64,000 nt of DNA, from positions 310,001 through 374,000 of the forward strand of contig JAXLYO010000004.1 in NCBI GenBank assembly GCA_046351415.1, read 5' to 3'. Under the pieces are notes generated by a model, which was given only the letters and a program-made list of their open reading frames with translations, had not been told where the DNA came from and did no database searches. Both the position numbers and the translations under genes were made by a program. Source of the DNA: JABFRG01 sp046351415. GTDB lineage: Bacteria; Myxococcota_A; Polyangia; Polyangiales; Polyangiaceae. Shown piece by piece: positions 19,201-27,400 of this stretch (positions within the stretch are counted from its first letter, which is position 1; every line of letters begins with the position of its first letter).

Positions 19201-20043
19201 GCGCTCGGTCTCTCGGAAGACCATGTGCGCGTCATGCGAACGCAAACCGACAAGGTGCCCAATACCTCGGCGACGGCGGCTTCGAGCGGTTCCGACCTCA
19301 ATGGACAAGCAGTCAAACACGCGTGTGACCAAATTCGCGAGCGCCTCGAGCCTCTTGCCAAAGACCTTCTCGCCGAGAAAGCCAAGCGACCGGTCAATTC
19401 TGTGTATTTTGCAGACAATTGTGTCGTCGACGGCGAAGATGCAAGCAACACACTCACGTTCAAGCACCTCGCAGAGAAGGCCTATGTCGCCCAAATCAAC
19501 CTGTCGGCGAACGGGTTCTATCGCACTCCCGGTATCGGCTACGACCGGCTGAAGGGCAAAGGAAAGCCGTTTTACTACTTCGCATACGGAGCCGCCGTGA
19601 CCGAGGTCGAGGTCGATGGGTATAGCGGTATGAAGCGCATCTTGCGGGTCGACATTTTGACCGACGTGGGGGAGTCCCTGAACCCGGGAGTCGATCGGGG
19701 GCAAATCGAAGGCGCGTTCGTTCAGGGCGCCGGCTGGCTCACGAGCGAAGAGCTCAAGTGGGACCCGAAGGGCAGGCTCCTCACACACTCGGCAAGTACG
19801 TACCAAATTCCGGCCATTGGCGACGCACCGAAGGATTTCCGAGTGTCGCTCCTCAAGAATGCCGCGCAGCCCGGCGTCATCCACGGCAGCAAGGCCGTCG
19901 GGGAGCCGCCGCTGATGCTCGCGATGAGTGTACGCGAAGCGATTCGCGATGCGGTCGCTGCGTTCGGAGAGCCAGGCAGGGAAGTGCCACTCGCGAGCCC
20001 CGCGACCCACGAAGCCATCTACGCCGCCATTCAGGCGCGCTGA
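16249..20043 (+). CDS. Xanthine dehydrogenase, single-chain (2Fe-2S, FAD and Mo domains fused)
   Basis: A 1264-residue molybdoenzyme oxidising hypoxanthine/xanthine to urate. Residues 1-160 hold two 2Fe-2S clusters: C41, C46, C49, C70 (plant-type) and C111, C114, C151, C153. Residues about 200-480 form the FAD domain (RQIRSRASIAGNIVTASPIGD). From about 500 the molybdenum domain follows. It has GGGFGGKE near 723, AFRGFGGPQG near 840 (the substrate-binding Arg region), and GSKAVGEPPLML near 1218 with the catalytic-type Glu. Many bacteria split this into XdhA and XdhB; here one uninterrupted frame carries everything in the eukaryotic order. It lies directly after xdhC. Substrate specificity toward xanthine rather than other purines or aldehydes is inferred. 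Confidence 0.92.
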   Translation: MASGFSFTLNGKSVAVHEASTNQSLLSWLRENGHTGSKEGCAEGDCGACTVAFVERDAQGRTTYRAINSCITLVPMVAGREVVTVEGLADIEKGTLHPVQDAMVEAYGSQCGYCTPGFVVSMFEAYYRDDLGSTDAERKRKVGDQLNGNLCRCTGYRPIREAMMDALARKKTAGADLFQLRLKRAADPLPPLTYEHGEQTFLRPTTLRELLALRSQFPKAELVCGATEIGVYINKKGTSYATLISTEAVRELTAITKTDEAFTIGGAASLTAVEEALAGEYPMIDKMLWVFASRQIRSRASIAGNIVTASPIGDTPPLLLALDADVVLESVHGKRVVAIADFFTGYRKSVLGADEVVTAIVLPRGKGKAHTRLSDSYKVSKRRELDISIAAAAFVVDLDENGIVVHARLAYGGVAATPARAKKAETHLVGKPWNEATMLSTCAVLREEFTPLSDVRSGKDFRVGLVATLFEKFFRGDRSEAQDTPIVFDDANPDDVLVVVERPRGLKHESARGHVTGGARYVDDESRRRPMLEMWPVLSKVAAGKLVRVDTEAASNMPGVHCILTAKDIPGDNDIGAVRKDEPLLAEGDIRFHGQMIAMVVAGSYEEAKRAAEKVVVEVEEAPAILGIAEAIAKESFHTQPHVIARGDVAAALAVAPHRVQGVFECGGQEHFYLESQAAWAEWGDDDDVFVSSSTQHPSEIQAVISHVMHVPRNKVTVQAPRMGGGFGGKETQGNGFAALAVLAAKKTRKPVRVQLDRDIDMTVTGKRHPFHFRYEAGFENDGRIKAARVFVVNDGGYALDLSESICDRALFHLDNAYFIPNVHFEGRVAKTNAVSHTAFRGFGGPQGMLAMEEILDRIARTLGIRPEVVRERNLYRGTGETNTTHYGQALEDERIPHMWNALMSSSSFAERRDEIAAWNAKSPKIKRGIAITPVKFGISFTATFLNQAGALVHVYRDGTVQVNHGGTEMGQGLYTKMQGVAMRALGLSEDHVRVMRTQTDKVPNTSATAASSGSDLNGQAVKHACDQIRERLEPLAKDLLAEKAKRPVNSVYFADNCVVDGEDASNTLTFKHLAEKAYVAQINLSANGFYRTPGIGYDRLKGKGKPFYYFAYGAAVTEVEVDGYSGMKRILRVDILTDVGESLNPGVDRGQIEGAFVQGAGWLTSEELKWDPKGRLLTHSASTYQIPAIGDAPKDFRVSLLKNAAQPGVIHGSKAVGEPPLMLAMSVREAIRDAVAAFGEPGREVPLASPATHEAIYAAIQAR

Positions 20044-20053
20044 GGCCTCGCGT

Positions 20054-21565
20054 TCAGAGACAGCTGTTCGTTCGAATCCGCAACGTCACCGACTTTTCGG
20101 CTGGTGTTGCGGCGACCGGCGCTGCTCCGCTCGTCTTCGGAAGCGTCACGACGGTCTCGTCTTTGCCGCTCTTGAGCGTTGCGCCGTCTTTGTCAGCGAG
20201 CGTCGCCATGAACGTCTTCTTGTCGAAGGGGAAGACGATCTCGAGGGGCGCCGTGTGCAAGAGTTCGGTGCGGTACTCGAAACGCCAGACCGTGTTGCTC
20301 ACGCAGTCGGAGACCTTCATGCGCGAGACCTGACGTGCGGTGACGGAGTCCTCCCGTACTCGGGCCGCGACCTGCACGGGCTTCGTGCTGTAGGCGCGGA
20401 GCGTTCCTTCGGCGAGCAGGCTTCCCGACGGTCCGCTCGTGTCCGAAACACGAACGCTCCCAGACGGCAGGGCCGATGCAAGCTTCAGCGGAGCCGTGTC
20501 GAACTTCCACGTGGAGGCGGCAGGCAGCGTCACCGTCGCGTCCTTCTCCATTTGCTCGGCCAGCGAGGAAAGGGGAGGAGCCTGCACCGAGCGCGTCATC
20601 GAAGGCGTCACTTCTGCGCCTTCGATGATGGTGAGCTCGCTGAGCCCGCTTGCGTCGAATGCCCCTTTGCTGACGAGGGGAAATGGACCGGTCATGGCTT
20701 CGCGCTGCGGTTTGGCCCACGTCTCTGCAAGCTCGGTCTTCGCGCCGCGCCCTCGACGCGGCGTCGAGCCGTGAAGCTCCCAACTCGGCCCGAGTGAAAA
20801 GGAGCCTCCGTTCAGATTGAGCCCACTTTGATTGACGACGAGGATCGTGCCCGACAAGCGCGCTTTGCCGGTCGCAGAGTCGATCAGCATCTTGTAGCGC
20901 GGCTCGTGGAGGTGAACACGCGTCGTGACGCCCGTCATGGCGAGACTGATCGTCTGCGGCTCCTTTGCATCGTTCTGGAGTTCGATGAATAGCCGAGGTA
21001 CCGGGAGTTCCGCGGAGCTTTGGACGCGGAAGGAAGGCCCGTCGGACGGAATGGCCATGAGTTCACCGTCCACACGGAGCACGGTCCCGCCTGCGAGTGC
21101 GACGATCGTCCCGGTGAGTTTGCGACTGCGGCCTCCACGCGCCTCGTGGTGCGCGCGAGCCTGAGACCCCGTTTTCGCCACGTACGTCCCACTGAAGGGG
21201 GTCCCTTTCAATGCCGCGTCGATGCCTGCCGATGTGAAGGTCGGATCGTCGATACGACGAGCGGTCAAGCGCACGCTCGGAGATGGCGTTGCGAGGGCGA
21301 CGTCGATCGTATCGACGAGTGCCGCATGCGCGAGTCCGGTCCACTCGACGGTCGTGTGGCCCGGGGGTACCACGAACGTGCGCACTTCGCGGAGGAGTGC
21401 AGCGGATTCGATGCTCCCGCTTTCATCGATTGCCATGTCGATGGTCGCGGTCACGCTGGAGCGTTTCGCCTCGGCGATGACGAGCTTCTCGTCGGCGTGT
21501 GCGCTCGTGCTTTGCGCGAGCAGCACGAGGAGCGCACCGAGTGCGCCACAACGTCTTCGCGTCAC
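20054..21565 (-). CDS. Secreted DUF4139-like protein, second of a paralogous pair
   Basis: The GTG at 21565 overlaps the upstream stop as GTGA and is preceded by GGAGGAAAATC, a good ribosome-binding site. The longer frame to 21862 lies inside the neighbour. The 503-residue product begins with a signal peptide (ALGALLVLLAQSTSAHA). It then has a beta-rich body with the pattern LVVNQSGLNLNGGSFSLG, reminiscent of the DUF4139 (MuiA-type) repeat in which a Val-rich strand precedes N-x-(T/S)-G. The N-terminal part includes PPGHTTVEWTGL, a common opening in that family. Function is not established. The family resemblance is by eye and moderate. Confidence 0.6.
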   Translation of the reverse strand: MTRRRCGALGALLVLLAQSTSAHADEKLVIAEAKRSSVTATIDMAIDESGSIESAALLREVRTFVVPPGHTTVEWTGLAHAALVDTIDVALATPSPSVRLTARRIDDPTFTSAGIDAALKGTPFSGTYVAKTGSQARAHHEARGGRSRKLTGTIVALAGGTVLRVDGELMAIPSDGPSFRVQSSAELPVPRLFIELQNDAKEPQTISLAMTGVTTRVHLHEPRYKMLIDSATGKARLSGTILVVNQSGLNLNGGSFSLGPSWELHGSTPRRGRGAKTELAETWAKPQREAMTGPFPLVSKGAFDASGLSELTIIEGAEVTPSMTRSVQAPPLSSLAEQMEKDATVTLPAASTWKFDTAPLKLASALPSGSVRVSDTSGPSGSLLAEGTLRAYSTKPVQVAARVREDSVTARQVSRMKVSDCVSNTVWRFEYRTELLHTAPLEIVFPFDKKTFMATLADKDGATLKSGKDETVVTLPKTSGAAPVAATPAEKSVTLRIRTNSCL

Positions 21566-23115
21566 GATTTTCCTCCGCTTCCCGGGTAGTAGGGCTTGCT
21601 CATGCCTTTGCTCCAGTTTTGGTTCCAGTAGCTGCGGCGCTCGGTTACGCAGGAGAGGGTGCGGACCTTGAACTTCAGGCGGCTCTCGCCGTTCGGAGGT
21701 AGCATGAGTTGGAAGGCGAAGTGGTCGAGCTCCTTTGCGATGGGTGGAACACTCGAATCGAGGAGCTCGTACTTGCCGCTCACGGGCTCGACGTCTTCGA
21801 GTGGCGTGGCTTCGTCCGTAGGGTTGCTGACGGTGATGTCCCAAGAGGTCTCGACGACGCACCTCCCGAGGGTCTTCTTCGCAACGAGCTTTCGATGGGT
21901 CACGAATTTGTCTTCGCGCCCGAGATCGATGCGAAGGCCTTTGGCTTCGGGGAGCGGTCGTGCAGGGGATGTTCCGTAGCTTCGCGGCGGTTCTGCGTCT
22001 GCGCGCTCGAACAAGTGCGCTCGACCTGGGAGCATGCCTTGGGAAGAAATGGCGGTGCCGTTCACCGTGCGCGCGTCGAGTACGGACTGCATGGAGCTGT
22101 TGCCGTATTCGTCGGGGCCATTGTTGGTCGGAAAGCCCACGCCTTCCATGACGAGCTTGCGTGTGAGGTTTACATCCGAAGGGCCGAAGACCCGGAAGGA
22201 GGTCTTCTCACCGGCGTTGATCGTCATCGGGGTCAAGAGGCGTACGAAGGTCGTGAGGGACTTCGCTTCAGCGGCTTCTCGCTCGGCGTCAGCGCTCTTG
22301 CCGTCGGCCGCTGCGAAGAGGCTAGGTTGGAGCTTCTCCTGACTGAGCGAGAACGTGGCGTTCACGAGAGGAGAGCTCGATTCGTTGACGATGGCCGCCA
22401 CGCCGGTCAGTTGGGCGGTGGTCGCGCGCGGAGCCCGGACGAGGTGATACTCCATCGCGCCCTTCACCTGTTTCGAGGTGTAGACGAGCTCCACTTCTTG
22501 CTCTTCGCGATCACTACGGACCAAGAACTCGACGGAAGGCTCACGGCGCAGCCCTTCGGGAAGGGCAGCGATGCTCAAACGATCGTAGCTCGCGAGTCGT
22601 ACTTCGCCGTCGACGGAGACGACAGGCCCTTCGGCCGAGACCCCGAGGAGGATGCCGGAGCGCTTCGCGTCTTTGCCGGTCGCTGCATCGGGGAGGTACG
22701 CCGTCACGGGCTTGCCGATGTTCGAACTGAGGATCGCTTCGGGGGTGATCGGCGCTGTGTAGGGGCGCGACTCGAGCACGTCCAGCTTCGCGCCACTCGT
22801 GAGCGAACGAAGAGCGAAGTAGCTGTTCTCGAGGTCGGTCGGCACGCCGCGCACGGCGAGACGCATGTTGCCCACGCCGACCTTGAGGGCGCGCTGGTCG
22901 CGGAACACGGCGGCCTCGTCGTGGAGTCCAAGCGCAACGTGGAGGCTGCGCCGCCCTTCCACGGGTGCGGCCGCAGGCTGCGTTTTCTCGACCTGTACGG
23001 TTGCTCCCGAACCATCGGGCGTAGCGGGACGAGGGGCTGGAGAGCCACATGCCAACGCCCCAATGGCGAGGAAGGCCGGAAAGAAGCGAGATCCCAAAAG
23101 TACAGCCATACGCAT
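21562..23115 (-). CDS. Putative lipoprotein, DUF4139-like, first of a paralogous pair
   Basis: A 517-residue protein (a start two codons later is equally good). The N-terminus has a hydrophobic signal (FFPAFLAIGALAC) ending in a candidate lipidated Cys, then a Pro/Ala/Thr tether. The body is beta-rich and contains AAIVNESSSPLVNATFSLSQ, similar in layout to the corresponding segment of the downstream paralogue. A later part has WDITVSNPTDEATPLEDVEPV, the interdomain pattern seen in DUF4139 proteins. Two Cys near the C-terminal half could form a disulphide. It is coupled to the next gene through GTGA, so the two probably act together in the envelope. Confidence 0.6.
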   Translation of the reverse strand: MRMAVLLGSRFFPAFLAIGALACGSPAPRPATPDGSGATVQVEKTQPAAAPVEGRRSLHVALGLHDEAAVFRDQRALKVGVGNMRLAVRGVPTDLENSYFALRSLTSGAKLDVLESRPYTAPITPEAILSSNIGKPVTAYLPDAATGKDAKRSGILLGVSAEGPVVSVDGEVRLASYDRLSIAALPEGLRREPSVEFLVRSDREEQEVELVYTSKQVKGAMEYHLVRAPRATTAQLTGVAAIVNESSSPLVNATFSLSQEKLQPSLFAAADGKSADAEREAAEAKSLTTFVRLLTPMTINAGEKTSFRVFGPSDVNLTRKLVMEGVGFPTNNGPDEYGNSSMQSVLDARTVNGTAISSQGMLPGRAHLFERADAEPPRSYGTSPARPLPEAKGLRIDLGREDKFVTHRKLVAKKTLGRCVVETSWDITVSNPTDEATPLEDVEPVSGKYELLDSSVPPIAKELDHFAFQLMLPPNGESRLKFKVRTLSCVTERRSYWNQNWSKGMSKPYYPGSGGKS

Positions 23116-23143
23116 GGTCCCAAGCTATCGCACCGAATCCGCA

Positions 23144-23290
23144 GAATGTGACGTCAGAGCTGACTGACATTGAGAATGTGACGTCAGAGCTGACTGAGAA
23201 TGTGATGTCAGAGCTGACTGACATTGAAATCTTTGCGTGAAATCTTTGCGGCCCTCGGCCGAAGAATCGACTGACATTGAAGTCTTTGCG
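23144..23290. repeat. Compact composite tandem repeat with TGACGTCA palindromes
   Basis: Three copies of a 24-base unit beginning GAATGTGACGTCAGAGC start at 23144, 23174 and 23198. Three copies of GACTGACATTGA start at 23162, 23216 and 23269. Three copies of TGAARTCTTTGCG start at 23225, 23238 and 23278. The first two units contain the perfect palindrome TGACGTCA (23149-23156, 23179-23186); the third has TGATGTCA. Copy spacings of 30 and 24 bases are multiples of three. The block occupies most of the 251-base gap between the divergent lipoprotein pair and the barrel gene, so it may be a regulator array or a minisatellite. Confidence 0.8.
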
Positions 23291-23366
23291 GTGTCTGTTT
23301 CTGCGGGGGAGCTGGCCTCGGACAGTTTGTGCGCAACCGAGGGCGGGTAGGCGCCGATGAGGGGTC

Positions 23367-24134
23367 ATGCGCTCCTTGACCGCTTCTTCGTTCGCCCTCG
23401 TAGTCTCGTTCGCCATGACGCTGTTCCCTCGCAAGGCGCAGGCGTACCCCGAGGAGTACACCCAAAGGCCGCAGACGCTCCCGGCGAACATGATCGAGCT
23501 CGGTGCGGGCCCGGTCGTTGACCTCTCGGCCGGTCGTTCCATCGGAGGTGGCATCCAAACTGCTTTTCGGTGGGGGGTCGCCGACGGGTTCGAGCTCACG
23601 CTCGAGGCGGACGCGTACTTCCGTGGCGGCTTGGTCGATAGGCGCACCGCTCCCGCCTTGCGCGCTACCTTGTGGCACTCCGACACGGCGAGTATCGCGC
23701 TCGACGGCGGACTCGATCTCCACCTCGTCGACACTGTCGCAGGGGCAAAAACGGTCGATGCGAGCGCCGGGACCTTCGCGGGCGTCTCCTTCTACACGAT
23801 GATGGGAGATCGTTTTGCTCTGCGTGCGCGACTCGCTGTCTACAACCCTCTCTTCCGTCGCGACATTCTGCCAGACGTGGCCTCTCTCTCGCTCGAGCCA
23901 TCCTGGAACATCACTTCGAACTTCGCAGCCCTCGTGCGGATCGACCTTGCGACGGCATTCCAGAGCCCTGACGCAGCCGTCGGTGGCCTCTCCGCAGGCG
24001 TCCTTTACACGCTCGACAATCGCTTCGATTTCGGCGCGACCTTCGCATTGCCCGCTCTCGTCTCAAAAGGCGGCCTCGCCCTGGATGCCCGTGTAATATC
24101 CGCGTTCGTCCGCTGGCGAATCGACGCCCGCTGA
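23367..24134 (+). CDS. Outer-membrane beta-barrel protein (putative)
   Basis: A 255-residue protein with a clear signal peptide (SFALVVSFAMTLFPRKAQA) followed by a series of amphipathic strands alternating with turns, for example IGGGIQTAFRWGVADGFELT and FALRARLAVYNPLF. It ends in SAFVRWRIDAR, with aromatic and hydrophobic residues near the C-terminus as in many outer-membrane barrels. I do not recognise the specific family. It begins after the tandem-repeat block and is followed 15 bases later by cstA, with which it could be co-transcribed. Confidence 0.6.
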   Translation: MRSLTASSFALVVSFAMTLFPRKAQAYPEEYTQRPQTLPANMIELGAGPVVDLSAGRSIGGGIQTAFRWGVADGFELTLEADAYFRGGLVDRRTAPALRATLWHSDTASIALDGGLDLHLVDTVAGAKTVDASAGTFAGVSFYTMMGDRFALRARLAVYNPLFRRDILPDVASLSLEPSWNITSNFAALVRIDLATAFQSPDAAVGGLSAGVLYTLDNRFDFGATFALPALVSKGGLALDARVISAFVRWRIDAR

Positions 24135-24149
24135 CGCGAACTCGAGTCG

Positions 24150-26219
24150 ATGAAAGCTGCTCCTTACATGCTCGCCGCGGTGGCCGTGCTCACCATCGCA
24201 TACCGCTACTACTCCGCCTTCATTGCGGCCAAGGTGCTCTGTCTCGACGCCGCTCGAACGACGCCCGCCCACACCCTTCGTGACGGAGAGAACTATCACC
24301 CGACGAACAAGTACGTGCTCTTTGGGCATCACTTTGCTGCGATCACCGGAGCGGGGCCGCTCATCGGTCCAGTTCTCGCCGCCCAGTTCGGCTTCTATCC
24401 GGGCTACCTCTGGATTCTTTTCGGCGTCGTCATCGCCGGCGCCGTGCACGACTTCGTCATTCTCGTCGCGAGCACCCGCCGCAACGGCCGTTCGCTCGCA
24501 GAAATCGCCCGCGAAGAGCTGGGCCCCACCCTGGGCATCGTCGCGGCCCTCTCGATTCTCTTCATCGTCGTGATCGCGCTCGCGGGCCTCGGAAACGTCG
24601 TCGTGGGCGCGCTCGCCGAGAGCGCGTGGGGCGTGTTCACGGTCGGTTGCTCGATCCCCATCGCACTGCTCATGGGCCTCCACATCTATCGGGTACGAGG
24701 GGGTTCTGCGCGCGGCATCCGCGAAGCCTCACTCTTCGGTGTCGTGCTCTTGTTCGTGGCGCTCTTCGTCGGCAAATGGGTTTCCGATTCACCCTACGCA
24801 GCAACGTTCAAACTGAGCCGAACGGCCCTCACGCTCATCATGGCTGGCTACGGGTTCGTTGCCAGCGTACTTCCCGTGTGGATGCTGCTCTGCCCGCGCG
24901 ACTACCTTTCGAGCTACCTGAAGATCGGCGTCATCGCCCTGCTGGTGATTGGCGTCGTGCTCGTGAATCCGACCATTCAGATGCCCGGCGTCACGCAGTG
25001 GGTCCACGGCGGTGGTCCCATCGTGAAAGGTCCGCTCTTCCCCTTCGTCTTCATCACCATCGCGTGCGGTGCCATCAGCGGATTCCATTCCCTCGTGGCG
25101 AGTGGCACGACGCCGAAGATGGTCGACAAAGAGACTGACTGCCGCGCCATAGGCTACGGCGCGATGCTCATGGAAGGTCTCGTCGGTATCACGGCGCTCA
25201 TTGCGGCTTGTGCCATGCCGCAGGACGACTACGTCGCCATCAACACAGACCCGGAGATCGCCATCGTCGCGAACGAGAAGCCCGGCAGTACGGGCCTCGC
25301 ACGGAGCGAGGCCGAACTCGCCAAAGCGTTCTCCGCTTTCGATGCACACGATCGCGGTCTTCTCGGACTTCAAGCCGGAGCCGGTGTCGAAGCTCTTCAC
25401 GGTCGCAAGCTTCGCGCGTCGAAAGCGCTTTCGCTCTCGAATTCGGCGCTCGCCGCCCTCGGCTACCACGTCGATCAAAGCGCCGCCCGCGCCACGAGTC
25501 TCGAAGAGGCCGATTTTCTCCGCCTCGGCATTCACGTGAAAGAGCTACCCGGCCTCCAGAAGCAAGCCGACGAGGTCGTCGCTGCACGCACGGGCGGCGG
25601 CGTCTCCCTCGCGATCGGCATGGCGCGCGTATTTTCCGGTCTTCCCGGAATGAATGCGCTGCTGGCTTATTGGTACCACTTCGCGATCATGTTCGAGGCC
25701 CTCTTCATCTTGACCACGATTGATACGGGGACCCGCATCGGCCGTTTCCTCCTGCAGGAGTTCCTCGGCCGCTTCAAGAAGGAGCTCGGAAGCTCGACGA
25801 GTCGCGGAGCCGGCGTGCTCGCGACCAGCATCATCGTGGGCGGTTGGACGTTCCTCATCCTCACGAACAACATCCAGACGATCTGGCCCATGTTCGGCAT
25901 TTCCAATCAGCTCCTCGCGTGCACGGCGCTCTGCGTGGCGACGACCATCGTCCTCAAAGAAGCAAAGCTCCGGCGATACGCGCTCGTGACGATCTTGCCG
26001 CTCGTTTTCGTGGGAGGAACGACGCTCACCGCGGCGGTCCAGAGCATCGTCCAGATCTACCTCCCGATGACCAAGAATCCCCAAACGATGGCGATGGGGT
26101 GGGCCAATGCGGGGCTCACGAGCGTTCTTTTCACCTGCGTCGTCGTGATCCTGGTGGGCAGCGCGAAGAAATGGCTCGAGCTGCTGCGCATCCGTGCGGC
26201 AGCAGCGCCGGCCACGTAG
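24150..26219 (+). CDS. cstA: Carbon starvation protein CstA (peptide/pyruvate transporter family)
   Basis: CstA-family proteins are multi-spanning inner-membrane transporters; characterised members import peptides or pyruvate, often during carbon limitation. The N-terminal signature is present: YRYYSAFIAAKVLCLD, the charged motif with HTLRDGENYHPTNKYVLFGHHFAAI, then AGPLIGPVLAAQFG and LWILFGVVIAGAVHDF. Further conserved parts are SGFHSLVASGTTPKMV, the acidic stretch after a membrane span, and MFGISNQLLACTALC near the end. At 689 residues with more than a dozen hydrophobic spans it has the family length. The gene follows the barrel protein closely. Substrate cannot be read from sequence. Confidence 0.93.
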   Translation: MKAAPYMLAAVAVLTIAYRYYSAFIAAKVLCLDAARTTPAHTLRDGENYHPTNKYVLFGHHFAAITGAGPLIGPVLAAQFGFYPGYLWILFGVVIAGAVHDFVILVASTRRNGRSLAEIAREELGPTLGIVAALSILFIVVIALAGLGNVVVGALAESAWGVFTVGCSIPIALLMGLHIYRVRGGSARGIREASLFGVVLLFVALFVGKWVSDSPYAATFKLSRTALTLIMAGYGFVASVLPVWMLLCPRDYLSSYLKIGVIALLVIGVVLVNPTIQMPGVTQWVHGGGPIVKGPLFPFVFITIACGAISGFHSLVASGTTPKMVDKETDCRAIGYGAMLMEGLVGITALIAACAMPQDDYVAINTDPEIAIVANEKPGSTGLARSEAELAKAFSAFDAHDRGLLGLQAGAGVEALHGRKLRASKALSLSNSALAALGYHVDQSAARATSLEEADFLRLGIHVKELPGLQKQADEVVAARTGGGVSLAIGMARVFSGLPGMNALLAYWYHFAIMFEALFILTTIDTGTRIGRFLLQEFLGRFKKELGSSTSRGAGVLATSIIVGGWTFLILTNNIQTIWPMFGISNQLLACTALCVATTIVLKEAKLRRYALVTILPLVFVGGTTLTAAVQSIVQIYLPMTKNPQTMAMGWANAGLTSVLFTCVVVILVGSAKKWLELLRIRAAAAPAT

Positions 26220-26318
26220 GTAAACGTAGGCAAAACTCCGCGTCCTTCGTCCGTGCTTGGCGCACCTTCGCACGTGCTCATTGTTGTCCTCGCACGGGGC
26301 GTGCCGTATTCTGGGAAA

Positions 26319-26975
26319 ATGAAACGCTTCCTCTCCGTTGCCGGCTTGGCCATTGCTCTCGCTCTTCCTGTTTTTGCTGTCGGTTGCGGCAGCGACACGG
26401 GGGATTCTGAAGCGGACATCGAGTCGGGTAACGCCGAGTACGATGGCGTGATCGGCGCCGGCGCACCGAAGATCACCGTCGACAAGACGCGTACCCCGAC
26501 TCAGTCGGCGAGCGGCCGCTTGGTCGGCTGGCTGCCGAACTCCACTGCGGACAAGGCCATCGCGCGCTTCGCTCAGCTCAACAAGTGGAACGAAATCAAG
26601 GACGCCGATGGCGAACCGATGTTCAAGAGTGGCAAGGTCACGAAGAACACGATCACGGCCGGCAATGGAGAGCTCGCGGGCGAGCTCGTCTCTGCGGTCA
26701 CGTTGAAGGTCGGCGGCTCGTCCAAGGCGGAAGCGAGTGGTCGCTACGTCCTCCACCTCGAGAACACCGACAAGGCCACGAAGTTCTTGGTCACCGTCGT
26801 CAGCAAGGGCAACCTCAAGATCGACGTGAAGTTCGTGCCCTACAAGAAGGGCAACGTCTCCGGTGTCATTGTCGACGCCTCGCTCAAGGTGAAGCTGAAC
26901 GTCTCCGAAAGTGACGCAGATGGTTTGGCTGACGGCCTGAAGCCCATCTTCGCCTGGATCGACGTCGGCGCCTGA
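26319..26975 (+). CDS. Putative lipoprotein
   Basis: The ATG at 26319 gives MKRFLSVAGLAIALALPVFA followed by VGC, a lipobox with the lipidated Cys at about residue 23; an in-frame start at 26253 would put a non-signal sequence in front and was rejected. The mature 195 residues are Lys- and Ser-rich with alternating beta strands (LVTVVSKGNLKIDVKFVP) and no recognisable family. It is followed by a strong hairpin terminator at 27026-27059. Confidence 0.65.
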   Translation: MKRFLSVAGLAIALALPVFAVGCGSDTGDSEADIESGNAEYDGVIGAGAPKITVDKTRTPTQSASGRLVGWLPNSTADKAIARFAQLNKWNEIKDADGEPMFKSGKVTKNTITAGNGELAGELVSAVTLKVGGSSKAEASGRYVLHLENTDKATKFLVTVVSKGNLKIDVKFVPYKKGNVSGVIVDASLKVKLNVSESDADGLADGLKPIFAWIDVGA

Positions 26976-27025
26976 GTCGCTGGCGCGAACCGGGCGCGAT
27001 CTCGCGAACGCGTTCGTACAAAACG

Positions 27026-27059
27026 AAACGACCTCCGCGCACCTGCGTGGAGGTCGTTT
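27026..27059. terminator. Bidirectional Rho-independent terminator
   Basis: A perfect 11-base stem (AAACGACCTCC at 27026-27036 and GGAGGTCGTTT at 27049-27059) around a 12-base loop. On the plus strand it runs into TTTTGCTTTT. On the minus strand the far arm is followed by TCGTTTTG. It lies between the convergent lipoprotein gene and the 52-residue basic protein, so it can end transcription from both sides. Confidence 0.85.
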
Positions 27060-27103
27060 TGCTTTTCGAACCAGACGATGAAGCGTCTGTGTTCGCCGCT
27101 CGC

Positions 27104-27262
27104 TCAGTCTTTCTTCGCGTCGGCGGCGTTCTTGTCGTAGCCGGCGGGGTGCACGGCGAAGGCCGGCGTGCCGAGGGCGCGGCGCTCACGCTTGTTGCGC
27201 TTGCCGGAGGTCGTCTTCTTGCGCTTGCGGATGCGCTCAAACTGCTGGGTAGAGGAAACCAT
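27104..27262 (-). CDS. Small basic protein, 52 residues
   Basis: A short frame reading MVSSTQQFERIRKRKKTTSG and continuing through KRNKRERRALGTPAF to a Lys/Asp tail. It is strongly basic in its first 30 residues, like small ribosomal or nucleic-acid-binding proteins, but I do not recognise a named family. Support for it being real: an ATG start, a clean composition bias, and an isolated position flanked by a terminator on its downstream side (27026-27059) and another gene's terminator upstream (27401-27431), so it has its own transcription unit. No Shine-Dalgarno sequence of note precedes it; the upstream bases include GGCACTAAA. Confidence 0.6.
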   Translation of the reverse strand: MVSSTQQFERIRKRKKTTSGKRNKRERRALGTPAFAVHPAGYDKNAADAKKD

Positions 27263-27400
27263 TTTAGTGCCTTTCCGAAGGGTCGCGTAACATGCCTTTC
27301 GCTGCCTCGAATGTCAAGGCCGGCCTTCTGCCTTCGCGAAAGAAAGGCTCAGGGAAAGATCCGCCCGGCACCCTTCGCGAGGTCGCTCCCCGGGAAAGCA

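Noticed and set aside
18274..20010. A 578-codon frame on the minus strand inside xanthine dehydrogenase
   Set aside because: It is antisense to the conserved molybdenum domain and encodes no recognisable motif.
21709..23151. A 480-codon frame on the plus strand opposite the lipoprotein pair
   Set aside because: The opposite strand has a signal peptide, lipobox and paralogy to the next gene; this frame has none.
23144..23290. CRISPR array
   Set aside because: Repeat units are short, of mixed type, and there are no unique spacers of constant length.
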